NCBI RefSeq assembly: GCF_000708205.1
Contig: NW_014575562.1
Coordinates: forward strand, 1,322,257-1,386,256
DNA: 64,000 nucleotides
Origin: Mixia osmundae IAM 14324
Lineage: Eukaryota > Basidiomycota > Mixiomycetes > Mixiales > Mixiaceae
Direction of reading: 5' to 3'
The translations under genes were made by a program, and so were the position numbers. Positions within the stretch are counted from its first letter, which is position 1; each line of letters starts with the position of its first letter. This document shows positions 9,150 through 20,532 of the stretch, piece after piece. Below the pieces are notes generated by a model. The model made no database searches. It was not told the DNA's origin and saw only the letters and a program-made list of their open reading frames with translations.

Positions 9150-12100
9150 TTATGACCAAGCTTGTTCGTGCGTGTTGACGGGCATCGCAGTCGCCTCTGC
9201 ATGTGCCGATCGTTTCCGATTGGCCGCAGCGACTTGCGAGTAAGCGTCTGGGTATGTCTGACCGGCCACAGCAGCTGCAGACGTTGCGTGAGCCACATAC
9301 ATCTGAAGTTGACCGGAGACGTACTGTACCAGCCGGTAGGCACTGTGCCTGCTGTCCAGGCGACTGTGCTCGAGGGCGTAGCTGTGTCTGTGAGCACCAG
9401 GGGAGCGCCAGTCGGGGTGTAAGCCGGCAATCTGGAGCCAACGCCACCGTTGGTGATGGAAGCGGGCGGGAAAGGATATTGCTGCGCATTGTTGCCAGCA
9501 GTTTGACCTGCCCCTTGTCCGCCTGTAGCAGAAGCAGGCATGCCATTATTAGGCGTCTGCGCTGGCTGCGCAACATTGTACTGGGCAGCCATATTCTGGC
9601 ATGTGCCGGGCGCCCATCGAGGATTGGCAGCGACATATCTGTTCCTACACATTAGCAAAGCAGTAGCACAGAGCGAGGCGACTGACCCTTCCCGGAGGCC
9701 GTGCATGTACGACCACATAGGGTTGGGAGACGCGGCAGTGCAAGTAGCCTCGCTGCAGGACTTCCAGGTCCAGAAGAACGTGTTCCCGCCAACGTCCATC
9801 GTCGTCAAAGCAAGCTGAGTCATATAGGCTTTGAAGAGCGGCGTCCAATTTGCAGACATGGTGAAAGCATCACAGTCGCCATAAACTTGCGCGACAACGT
9901 TAGTGCCGCCCGCTGCGCTGTATGTGCCTGAATATCGAGAGCCTTGATTTACACCGTTGACGTATTGACCACAATCGACAACTGCAAGAGACCACTCGCC
10001 GATGTATGCAAATCCATAGCTGTTCATTGTAGTATTGCCTGACCAGCCATTGCAGGGCTATTCAACAGCTGTCAGCGGCTAGAACTTTGGAAAAAGCAAT
10101 CGCGTACCGTCATGACATTCACCGGCATTGCGTTATTGTTCGGCGTGCCGAAACACATATAGGTATGCGAATCGACAGCGAGACGATCCGCACCAGTCAG
10201 AAAGTCATACCAAAGCGTTGGCGATTGAAAGCCGTCGTGCATTGAGATGATTGGGCCATTGCCCATGCCAACGCCTGTGATATCGCGAATGATCTGGTAT
10301 GCCTGCACATAGCTGCGCAGATATTTCGTTAGGGATGCTCTCCGGCGACAAGGGACGGCCCACAATGCTCTCATCTGCGGCGTCCCGATTTGACCGATCT
10401 GAGGCTCATTGATGATGCCGAACATGGGAACGACGTTCCGATACTGAGGCTGAGAGATGAATTCGGCCAGAGTGCGGATGTAGTTGAGCATTCTTTGGGC
10501 GTTGGCAACGCCCATCTGACCCATGAGGAAATTGACTGATCCGTACCGGCCGGAGTGGTTCCAGCCGTTCTGACTGCCGGGAGCGGTGTGCAGGTCCAGA
10601 TTGATGCGGATGCCATACTTTCGCGCCCATGTGATGGCTCTGTGGTATGTTTCAGTACAGCCAAAGAGGAGCGAGGGACGGCAGACTTTAAGAAGTACTT
10701 GAAAGCAACGCCTTCCAGGTAGGGCTCGCCTGGATAAGTCTCGATCATCCAAAATGGCACAGAGAGTCGAATCCAATTGAGACCGGCTCCGGCAATCTGC
10801 GCAAAATCTTGCTCGGTGACAAAGGTATCGTAGTGACTTTCCATGCCGGCTGCATAATTCGTGCCCATGGCGGCGGCGAGCGTCCATTCGTCGATGGCAG
10901 GATTGGCAGTATTTGCGTATTGCTCGTACATGTACGGTGTGATGAAAGGCTCCGGCACAAGCCAGCCACCCAGGTTGACGCCATTGATCCTGGACGTCCT
11001 AGTCAAGTCTGCATGGCGCGCCTGCTGACAAGACTCACCTGCTAGTCTGGAAATCCCAGGGCTGATTGAGAGGCGGTATATCGCTCTGGGGCTGTGCGCT
11101 GTCATTGAAGGGTATAGAGACCCAGAAGCCACCGAAAGTGTTGGTATAGGTAAAGTTGACACCGGTCCTGTCGATCGTGTAAGTAACGGCTTGCAAGGCA
11201 TCATGGGACTCACTCCGTGGTCACCGTCGAGCCATCTCCTCCTTGAGTTACCGGGAGCTGCGGCGTATCGGCGATTGGCGCAGCCGTTGGTGTAGTCCCG
11301 GCCGCATCTGAGCTCGTCGGCCCCGCCGCAGCCGTAGATTTGTGTCCTCGATTAATCATGATCGTCGCCACGCCAATGATGGCAGCCACTGTTTTCTTTT
11401 GAGCACGCGTAGGTCCGGCAGGAGAGAAACGTACGGATGACAGCTGCGGTCAGACCGCCGCATACAAGCTTGCGGCTGCGTGAGCCAAAAAGCGCTGTTC
11501 TGACGTCGGTTTTGCTTGCGCGCTTGCCCTTCTTGTCATCGTACTTCTTTGCAAGACTGGGCGGAAGGTAGCTGTATTCGTCCGAGAGCTTCTCCTTCCC
11601 ATCCTTCTCGTCGAACGACTGATCGCCGACCAGCGTGGTCGAGAAGCTGTTGTCAAGGAGCTGGGAAGTCGAAGCAGCCAAATCGGGGCTGTAGGCGCCA
11701 TATTTATTGCTGTCGTCATCGTTGGCTAGGAGGTTCGTGCTGGAAGAGTTCATGTTGTAGAAAGACGGCGACCTGGATCCCGGCTGGTAGCTTGGAGCCG
11801 AGCTGAGATAGGACAGATGCGAATCAGAAGCGTTAAGACCAGGTCGAACAGGCCCGCCGGCGAGCAAGAGAGGTGACGGCGGTTGAGGCGAGCCAGCATT
11901 GGGCTGAGTGGAGCCTCTCATGGAACCGGTCTGAGTCTGATCAGCAAAGAAGGGCGTAGTCTCATTCTGGCCAAGCAAGGGCGAATAGTGTGATAAGGCC
12001 GGACTGGCTGTGCGTGGCGAGTGCGATGTGTAGTATTGCGGCTGACCTGCGGCAGCGGGCGGGCCAGGATCGGGTGAGGTGGGCGAGCCCCGAGCCTGAT

Positions 12101-12650
12101 GAAGGTGAGGATGCACAAAGATTTGACCGGGCTGAGGCGAGCTTGTCGAAGCGCGCTGTGGAACGGCCTGAAAGATTTTCGGTGAACTCGGCGCGATGTA
12201 AGCCTGGTAGGGCTGCTGAGGCGCGCCGGTAGAACCAAATTGAGCAGAAGAGTCCATAATAGGCGTAGTCATTATACGCGGCAGAGGAGCCTGCTTGGCT
12301 GTGGGCGTACCGTTCTGTGCTTGTGTGGGCGAAGGCAGATCGAACGTAGGATAAGGGCCGGTCGAGAAATCGGCGTCATACAGCGATAGAGCGTCTGCCC
12401 GCATCGCAGCGCCAGCCGAAGGTCTTCGCGTCGCCGTCGGGGCAGGGACCGGCGCCTGTGCTAGCGGTGTCGCAATGTGTGTCGAGCCAGGCGCTGATGC
12501 AGCAGCAGCAGCAGCTACTGCCTGCGACGGCAGCGTCGATTGGGGTCGCAGGCTGCGCGTCGTCGGCAAGCGAGGGGGCATATCAGCCGATGCGGCTAGG
12601 CCAAGGCCAACCATGCTCTGGCGCTCCTCCTCTGGCGTTCTTGACGCCAT
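9150..12650 (-). CDS. membrane-anchored exo-beta-1,3-glucanase, GH5
   Basis: Eight exons (introns 11389-11434, 11168-11213, 10999-11038, 10640-10698, 10313-10363, 10058-10107, 9324-9364) give about 1055 residues. A Pro/Ser/Gln-rich cytoplasmic region of about 400 residues precedes one transmembrane helix (VCGGLTAAVILAAIIGVATIM), so this is a type II protein like glucan 1,3-beta-glucosidase D. The GH5 domain follows: INGVNLGGWLVPEPFITP, WARKYGIRINLDLHTAPGSQ, acid/base Glu in GIINEPQ, nucleophile Glu in YIGEWSLAV. It should trim beta-1,3-glucan at the cell surface. The 10640-10698 junction drops about five residues of a conserved helix, and the donor of the last intron (9364 or upstream) is ambiguous. 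Confidence 0.88.
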
Positions 12651-12905
12651 GACCGTCTGCGTCTGATGCTACACGCAGGCTCTGGTCTGACGAGCAACTT
12701 AGACAGAAAGAGCTTCACGCGCGTTGCGGCTCTTGTTGTTACAGAAAGAGCCACTCCCGCTACATGCGGACTGGTGAATGATCGGGCGGCCCTTGTGCAT
12801 GTGCGCGTGTTGCTATCATCATTATCAAATTTTGGGTATCGAGATCGCGTCGTCGACGCGTTCCGCTGCTTTGCTCGAGTACACGTAGGCAATTCAGGCA
12901 GCCTC

Positions 12906-13354
12906 ATGGACGCTCTCTTGAACGACCTAGTTGACCAGGCCAAGTCGAGGTTCGAGGGCAAGATCGTAGGAGATCGTTCTTTACAGGTGACACGAGCTCG
13001 TTTGATCAGCTACAGCAGGATTTCAATGGTCAGAAGCAAGCTGAGCGGTACCTCCAAGTGCTGCTCATCTCCTTCGGCGTAAGCAGCTCTCAAGGAGCCG
13101 CTTGATCGTTTGACCAAGCTACGCTCGACAGGTGATCGCGTTCCTTGTCGGCTTCACTCTGCAGAACCTGTTGCTAACCTTTGGTATCTTTGCCGGTGGC
13201 TTACTTGTCTCGCTGCTTGTGAGCACTGTCCGATTGCCGCCGGCTAAAGCTGATCTCTCGCATTCAGGCGATCGTACCGGCATGGCCGATGTACAATCAG
13301 CATCCGATCTCATGGCTGCCCTTGCCCGAGGAGGAGATCAGGAAGACTCAATAG
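12906..13354 (+). CDS. SPC1: signal peptidase complex subunit 1 (SPC1/SPCS1)
   Basis: Four tiny exons (introns 12966-13018, 13079-13131, 13219-13267) encode 97 residues. The N-terminus MDALLNDLVDQAKSRFEGK, followed by DFNGQKQAE, two hydrophobic helices (LISFGVIAFLVGFTLQN; LTFGIFAGGLLVSLL) and the motif VPAWPMYNQHPISWLP, are the hallmarks of the ER signal-peptidase accessory subunit SPCS1. It supports substrate selection by the complex at the ER membrane. An apparent longer reading frame to 13398 comes from failing to splice the third intron. It shares a 255-bp intergenic promoter region with the GH5 gene. Confidence 0.93.
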
Positions 13355-13494
13355 CCAGGGCCGATCAGGCCAGCGGACGTAAAGACTGGGCATGCTAGAT
13401 GTTGCTACACTACAGGAGACGAGCTCGCCCAAAGTCCTTGACTAAGATGTTGTCGCATTACGTTGCAGATTGTCGTCGCTCAGGCCTGCCCAAC

Positions 13495-15054
13495 TTAGCG
13501 ACGGCTGCCTCGAGGACCGCCGTATCCGCCTTGCATGCTGTCTAGATCTGCCTCCAGACTGCGCGCAGCATGAGCATGAGCTATTCTCGCACAGCGAATG
13601 GACAGACCTTTTGATCTGCGAGTGCGCTTGCTCGAGGTCTTTGTTAAGACGGTCGCGCTCGGCGATGAGGTGCTGCTCCCACTGTCTGAATCGTGCCTCC
13701 TCGAGCTTGACCTGCTCGGTGAATCTCTTGCGCAACGCCTCTTCCTCCTCCTTAAACTTGGGATTGTCGAGCTTCTTGACTTTGGGCTCGCCAAACTTGC
13801 GTGTCTCCATTTGAGCTTGTCGATAAGTTTCGTAATGGCCTTGCTCAGTCGTATGAATCAAATCGAGCATGTGCGTGCGAATGAGCAGCGAGCGCAGCTT
13901 CTTGAAATCGCAGTGCTCTTCATTTTCGACCTCTGCGACGCCCCACAGGTACTCTCGTCCCTTGACCGTTCGGCCATCCGCCGTCTTGACATCGTCGGTC
14001 GAGCCAATGATAGAAAAGGGCATCATTGACTGCCAGATATCAGCACGGGTCTGAGAAGTAAATCTCACTGACAGTAAGTAGCTTGGCGTGCTCGGCAGTC
14101 TGCTCAGTCTCGCTCGTCTCGATAGGTGGCTGGTAGATCCGGATGCCTTGCGCGGTCAGCACATCACGAACCTGTCGAGACCAACCGTCAGGCCGTACAG
14201 CGACGAGCGCTGGGGGAACACCCACGCGTTCTTTGAAGCCCTGAAGCGCTTCTGGCGTAAGCGTATCTGCCTTTGCAATGACGGGTACGAGATTGACACG
14301 CGTGCCGAGGCGCTTCATGATCTCAATGTCGAGTGGTTTGAGGCTATGGCGAATGTTCAGCGAAGAGCCGAATGGCATCAACTTTGGCGCACGTATGACC
14401 GGTCGGTCGGATGAAATAGAGACAGGCATGGACGCGCATGTCGAGCTTGTCTGAGCGCTGAGGCTGCTGCTCTTGTCTCATAAAGCTCTCATGTTGGTCG
14501 TCCAGAAAGTCGATGATGGGCGTCCATGACTCGCGGTTGTTCACATAGTCTCCAAAGCCGGGAGTATCGATGACGGTCAGCTTGACTTTGAAGTTCTTCT
14601 CTTCGAGCTCGGCACGAATGATGTCAATCTCTGTTTCCTTTGAGAACTGCTTCTGATGGCGGGTATGGTAGGCGCGAGGAGAGGCGAGCTCAGTGGAAAA
14701 GAGTGTATTGATCAGCGTCGTCTTGCCGAGACCGGACTCGCCGACGACCATGAGGGTGAAGTGAGCACCTCGTTGAGCGACTGCAACACCAAACGCATAT
14801 GAGCTCGGGCACAACGAGTGAGGGTATAGCTCGGTCGAGCGAGCCTGGCGCGCGAGGCGAGCACACACGATGGCCATACAAGGTCGCATCACGACTTTGG
14901 AGCCAGTGAAGATCCGCCCGAAGGGTGGGCGAGGTCACTAACCGAGCTTGTGCCGCTGGTTCGGCAAGTTGGCAATCCCTGCTCGAGCTGGCCATCAGCA
15001 CGCCTCTGAGCTCGTTCATGTCTCGCGAGACGCACCGATCCCTCCGTTCGACAT
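13495..15054 (-). CDS. CDC12: septin, CDC12 type
   Basis: Seven exons (introns 14988-15035, 14781-14942, 14344-14392, 14172-14225, 14030-14072, 13559-13607) give 384 residues. The first exon codes only 19 bases (MSNGGI..); the second gives [12 protein letters not shown], a septin polybasic-type start. The GTPase shows [20 protein letters not shown] and AKAD, and the septin unique element is present ([19 protein letters not shown]). A C-terminal coiled coil (about residues 300-370) ends ..[11 protein letters not shown]. The wording around [16 protein letters not shown] and [14 protein letters not shown] is that of fungal Cdc12, a terminal subunit of the septin rod at the bud neck or septum. 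The 162-bp second intron is the longest in the window. Confidence 0.93.
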
Positions 15055-15219
15055 GTCTGCGAATCTCTGACCCAGTGCGGCTGGCCTTCGCTAGGTCCTC
15101 ACTTCGCGCGAGTACTTCGCTTCGCTTCCGGCAGCAGCACCACGTGACGCGCCTCGACCACGACCACGGCCACGGCCACCTCTGGCGATCTGAAGCTAGA
15201 GTCTCAGCCCGAGTCAGGC

Positions 15220-16762
15220 ATGTCATACCGAGGACAGTATCTGCCACGAGGCGCTCGAGCAGCGGCAAGAGGCAAGCCACGCGGGAGAGGCAGAGGCGCA
15301 TGGCAGTCCGCGAACCGCACACTCGTCATCAACAACGCCTCATCGAACCCTGTAGCCAATTCATCAGCACCTGCAGCGCTTGCTGGCATTGACGATCTCG
15401 ATGGAGAGGCAATTAATGAGACGCCGTCGGACGACATACAGCCAGACAAGGATCCTGCGCCGAGTTTGCGCAGTCCGTCAGAGGAAGGAGAAATTGCCGA
15501 GTCCGTCGAGCCAGCCCCACCATTCCACCTCGCCCAACCCGGATCCATCGTCATCAACGACGTCACCTTTGTCAAGCGTGGCAATAAGCTCATTCGCGCC
15601 CGCCAGCCAGGTCCGTTTCGTCCGTTTTCTATGTGACGTATCTCTCGTCCTGAAGCCGGCCCAGGTGGGACCACGGTCCAACCAGTAGCCTCGACGTCGG
15701 CCACAGTAGGATCCCTGACCCCCAAACGCGCTTCCATACAGGGACAGCAATACATTCGCACAAAGACTGGCAATCTCGTCAGAGCGGACGCTTACGCCGC
15801 ACACGTCAAAAGTCAGGCCAATCTCAAAGCTAAAAGAGCGCGATTGGATACACTGGTCGGTCAGCTCGGTCGCGTACAGCCGAGCAGAAAGTACGTCTCA
15901 TGTCTGACCAGCCATCTGCGCGATCTCAGTGCCCGCAGCCGTGGAAGCACAAGGGGCAAGAGAGTGCCCCGACCCGTCATAACAAGACAGAAGATCAATT
16001 CTCTCTGCCCACAGTATACGATACAAGGTACGCGCTCCCATATGGCCCAAACGCTCTTGGTCAGGCCAAGCTGTCGAATCGATCTGAGTCTCGTTCTGTT
16101 TGCGCTTGCGTTTGCCTCCCTTGCATTCTCAAAACGCACAAACAGGTCAATGTACTAAAGGTCTGACGTGTCCATACATCCACGACCCGACGAAAGTGTC
16201 CATCTGCACCAGATTCCTCGCGAACAAGTGCGAACTAGGCGAATCTTGCCTCCATTCTCACTCGACAGACGCCCACAGGATGCCCCACTGCACCCACTTC
16301 CCCCGCTGCAACCGCGGTCGAGACTGTCCCTTCCCGCACGTCGGTTTGCCGGCCGATAGCCCCATTTGCGCTCCCTTCGCCACGCTCGGGTATTGCGAAA
16401 AAGGTCTCGCCTGTCGCGAGCGTCACGTCAGGGAGTGTCCAGAGTTCGGCATCAAGGGCACTTGCACGCGCGCCAACTGCAAATTACCTCACATCCTGAG
16501 GCGCAAAGGTCCCTCCACCAGCGAGTCCATAGTAACTCCTAGCACAACCGCATCTTCGGCACCTCAAGCCGAGCTCATCATAGATCAGAGCGCATCGGAA
16601 GCCAGCGAAGACGAGATAGAGAGCGAAGTAGATGAAGACATGTCAGACGCGAGCGGGGAAGATCTTGAGGAAATGACGTCAAATGAGCATTTTTCCGATC
16701 CGCTGGCAGGCAATGAGGATACCATCCTGTTTGACGATTTTGACTTCGAAAGCACGAGCTGA
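15220..16762 (+). CDS. CCCH zinc-finger protein, ZC3H3/Red5-like
   Basis: Four exons (introns 15611-15664, 15891-15938, 16028-16145) give 440 residues. The N-terminus is Arg/Gly-rich (RGARAAARGKPRGRGRGAW), then an acidic and Ser/Pro stretch. About five tandem CCCH fingers follow, the first being C-x8-C-x5-C-x3-H (CPQYTIQGQC..C..H), then CTRFLANKCELGESCLHSH, CTHFPRC..CPFPH, CAPFATLGYCEKGLACRERH and CPEFGIKGTC. The tail is acidic. This array resembles metazoan ZC3H3 and fission-yeast Red5, nuclear proteins that act in poly(A) RNA processing and exosome-linked decay; that assignment is by resemblance. It is divergent from CDC12, with 165 bp between starts. The acceptor at 15938 could instead be 15929. 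Confidence 0.82.
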
Positions 16763-16951
16763 ACTCAGCAAATTGGGCGGGTGCTTCTTTGTCAATCGTA
16801 CATGGGCAGCACTGACGCAAGAGCTGACAGCAGCTGGTGTTGTTGTTAACAAGAAATGCAGCGAGAGTATGTTGACAACAAGCACTGCGGACGGCAGATA
16901 TTTACGATACTCGTATCACTGAAGGATGGAACTCTGCTAAGTGCAGCCACG

Positions 16952-18088
16952 CTAATTCTTGCTCGACAGCTGCATGCTTGCCAAGCCAGCATTGAGACTA
17001 TTGAGCAGCTGGCAAGCCTGGCAAACTGGTGCTGAGGACATAGAGCTGCACTGTGAGCAGAGCTGCTGTGTTGGCCTCTTGGAGTCTGGCCTGACGATTC
17101 TACTCATTGCCTCGCCACTATAGATCAGATCAAGGATGGCAGATGGTCGTATGCTCTCGAGATCCTTGACGAGGGCGCGAGCATGGCCCCTGTAGGCCGT
17201 AGGCGAGTAGATACACTCGGTCGAATGATACGTCAGCTTCTTGAAGTAGGCATACCTAGTCTGGCGTCAGCTTTCCCGAACTAAAGCGCGTAGAGTTCGG
17301 CTCACATGACAATCTCCTTTTCGTAGGCATACTTGAATGGCTTGCTTCGTTTGACGACATGTGGTAAAGCAGGTTGCGAGCCGTCTGCCTCTTCGTGAGC
17401 ATCTTTGCCGGTCGTGATGGCGGTGCAACGCTCGAGGCGAGCAATGTCGCCCCGCAGGACGTTCATAAGTATTGTTTCTGCCATGTCATCTGCGTTGTGT
17501 CCCGTGACGATATGATCGACTTGCAGGACAGATCCGCCTCTGTCGAGAGCTTGACGCCGGAAGACGCCACAGTAGGTGCAGTTGTTCTTCCTGCCGGTCT
17601 CTTTGACCACTTTGTCCATCGTCCATCCGCCGTACAGGTCGTCGTAGCTCAATATCTTGAGGGGTAGCTTGTATTCCTTGGCATTCGTCTTGACCGTCTA
17701 GAAGTGCGGATCTACTGAGTATAGTGATTCCAGTCATTCGCAAGCAGCTCACCTCGAGCGAATCGTCCCTGTAGCCGCTAATGCCTTCGTCGATGCTGAG
17801 CAGATACAGATTCAATCCGTAGGCATACCGCTCATTGAGGAGCGTCACGATGTGTGCCAGCACTGTAGAATCTTTGCCGCCACTGGCAGCTATGCCGATG
17901 CGCTCACCTGCTCGGAAGAGGCCTTTGCCACTGTTGGCCGCCAAAATGGTGTTGTGCACCTCTGTCTCGAAAGCGAGGAAGAAGCAGTCCCTGCAGACCG
18001 CTTGGCCTGTCTTGGGCCGTCTGAGTATCGCTCTGCTTGGACTTGCCGGCCGCTCTGGTCGGCTCATGCAGAGAGCGCAAGGTGCCAT
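16952..18088 (-). CDS. NCS6: cytoplasmic tRNA 2-thiolation protein 1 (NCS6/CTU1)
   Basis: Three exons (introns 17698-17752, 17256-17305) give 343 residues. It starts [15 protein letters not shown] with paired cysteines, then the PP-loop ATPase motif [15 protein letters not shown], the central Cys motif [33 protein letters not shown], and [17 protein letters not shown]-terminal cysteine set (CSQC..CQAC) binds zinc. With NCS2 it thiolates the wobble uridine of tRNA-Lys, -Glu and -Gln in the cytosol, using URM1 as sulfur donor. Length and motifs are complete. The stop faces the CCCH gene's stop 190 bp away. Confidence 0.95.
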
Positions 18089-18425
18089 TTGAGATTCTGA
18101 GACGTCGACGAGCGCAGAGAATCAGATCAGACGCGACATAGATATCAATGCGCGCATGCACGCCAGGCAATGCAAGCCATGCTTACACGAATGCACGGAC
18201 GGCGCGAATATTCAACAACAGGATTATGCGATGTACAGACCGGCAGTCTTTGACTTATTGTGGCAGCGGCGAAGTCAGAAATGCTTGTGTATCGAGGAGA
18301 TCTTCTTCTGTCGCCGTCGTGCAGACCTCGAGCCTTGCTGCGCCGTGACCGAGGTTACCTCTCTGTATCTCCTTCCTGCAAAATCACGCCATCAATGGTG
18401 TTCACCCGATCGACGACACTGGTGC

Positions 18426-20293
18426 TTACTTTGCGAGGTTGGCGAGGGCTTTGCCGGGGCCCATAAAGGCCATCTCATGCACGCCCGCTTTGCAAAGCGT
18501 ATCGAGGCTCTGCGACCAGAGGACCGGTCGGGAGATCTGGTCGAGTATGTGGTGCTTCACTTCATCTGCTGTACTGATCGTCGTCGCAGTGACGCCCGAA
18601 ACGACAGGCTTCCTAGGTTTATGGACTTGGACTGCCGTGTCGAATGCGATCTTCATGCCCGCTTCTGCTGGTTTCATGAAGCTGCAGTGGAACGGTGCCC
18701 ACACAGGTAAATCGGCAGCTCGAGCGGCTATACCTTCGCGCGTGAGCAAGTCAGAAGCGATCAGGACGGCCGCACGGCTGCCAGACAGGATGACTTGTGT
18801 CGACGAGTTGTAGCTAGCCACTTCGACCATGCCCTCGTGCCCGCTATGCTCGCGCGCCACCTTCTCGACCAACAGCCTCACCTCATCGTGAGTGTGGCCA
18901 GGGTTAATGACGAGTGCCGACATCTGGGCGCGAGACTCCATCGGCGCCTCGACGTTCACGTAGGGATGTAATTTGGCCAGCTGCAGCGTTCTAGATGTCA
19001 GGAGCCCGTGCAGGCGGGTGAGCCTGACGCCATCGGCAAAGCTGAGAGCTCCAGAAGCTACAGCTGCTGTATACTCGCCGCTGGAGTGACCGGCAAAATG
19101 CGAAGCCATTTTGGACGCCGGCGTGCCATATTCGGTCTGCATGACGGTCAGTCATAGACCGATGTGCAGGCGTGATAGAAACATACCTCTTGCACACGAA
19201 GGAAAGCGAGTGAAGTGATGAGAATGGCGGGCTGAGCGTTCGAGCTCCTGGTGAGCTCATCTTGTGGACCCCCAAAGACGATCTTTTGCAGCTCATCGGG
19301 CGAACGCTCCTGCTGCCAGGAAGGCCAGTTGTCGAGATCGAGCTGTCGAATTTGCTCGGATTGTGAAAGTGGGAGATCGCGACGCCAGTGCTCAAAGGTC
19401 GCCAGGGCATCCTCTGCCTCTTCCCACAGCTGTTGGGCAGATTTATACTTGAGCAGGAAGGCGCCCATGCCGACATATTGGGATCCCGAACCAGGAAAGC
19501 AGAGCGCCATGGGACGTTGGATTGCCTCGATGGCACGCTCCACCTGGGTGGAAGCGTCCACTCCGTGCAAGAGGGGCGAAGGTCGCACCATTTCTGCTAC
19601 GCCGGACGGCACACCAGTCGAGCTGGAGTTGTCGGGCGAGCCAGCGGTGCCGCCCATCCAGGCTGTCTCCATCTGTATACGATGGCGTCTCGAGGCGGCC
19701 AGGAGGGCATCTTTGTCCTTAGTCTGCTTTCCTGAGGGCACCGCCGACCGCGAAGGTGCGGCATACTTGTTGACCATCTTGTTTTTTACCTTTGCTTCCT
19801 TGTTGCGATCGTGATCGTGCGAGACCGGATCCCGGTAGCGCGCGTAATAGCTCTCGTCTGTCAAATATGGGTACAGCCTGCCATCTGACTTGAATCCGTT
19901 GGCTGGACCGCTGCGATACTCGTAGGGCGAGTTGTCTGCAGCCGTCGTACCGGCTGCAGCTCCCGATTTGCCCTGACTACTGCCGAGCTTGACGGGCGCA
20001 TCTGGCGAAGGCGAGGAATCTCGAGACGACTGCGCCCTCATGTTCCATTGAGAACGAGTGCCCGAAGGATGAAGTGAGAGCGATGAGTTGGATGCAGAGC
20101 TCACTGCTGCCGGGGGAGGCGTGAAGCTCGGCAATATGGGCTGCGACAGATGGTAGTGGGCATGACGGCGAGGCGGCGAGGCGGCCTGCGGGGGGTGCGC
20201 TCCATCATGAAGCCTTTGATATGTCTCTGACGCCGTGCGAGGCTGCTTCGACCGAATGAGCGAGGCAGGGCTTGTCGGACAACGCGGAGCCAT
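18426..20293 (-). CDS. MCT1: malonyl-CoA:ACP transacylase, mitochondrial MCT1 type
   Basis: Two exons (intron 19137-19186) give 605 residues. The catalytic domain starts near residue 260 with CFPGSGSQYVGMG, has the nucleophile-elbow GHSSGEY, VEVASYNSSTQVILSG and the expected Phe-His-Ser motif (WAPFHCSFM), and ends ..MAFMGPGKALANLAK. This is the FabD-type enzyme that loads malonyl groups onto mitochondrial ACP for lipoate and octanoate synthesis. The first ~255 residues are Ser/Pro/Arg-rich and of low complexity, far longer than a simple targeting peptide. The start ATG 20293 is preceded in frame by non-ATG codons only; a shorter start inside the exon is possible. Confidence 0.88.
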
Positions 20294-20532
20294 CTTGTTC
20301 AAACGCCCGTCCTTGCCAGCCTGACGGCTCCCCGCTGATGTCTCGTGCTGGGCGCTGAATATCGGCCAGTCCTGTACCGTGCCTTGTCAGGATGGGAGCG
20401 TGTGCGACGTCGGAAGGGCGCTCGCTCGCACGTCCGCCCGCCGCCTCTCGGGCTGGGAGTTTGCCGGCGTCGATGACGTGTTTAACGTTTATATACCACA
20501 CAGATAGCGTACCGTCACCAAGCCCAGCTCCC

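Noticed and set aside
12498-12516. CAG-type triplet run in the GH5 gene
   Set aside because: Codes for a short Ala run in the disordered cytoplasmic tail; common low complexity.
12666-13082. 139-codon frame at the start of SPC1
   Set aside because: It reads through the first SPC1 intron; the SPC1 exons explain the region better.
15150-15182. ACGGCC-rich short repeat between CDC12 and the CCCH gene
   Set aside because: Only three imperfect copies; likely simple promoter composition.
14925-15392. 155-codon plus-strand frame
   Set aside because: Antisense to the CDC12 5' exons and shifted in the CCCH gene; Arg/Ser-rich shadow.
18156-18710. 184-codon plus-strand frame
   Set aside because: Antisense to the MCT1 catalytic domain; no independent support.
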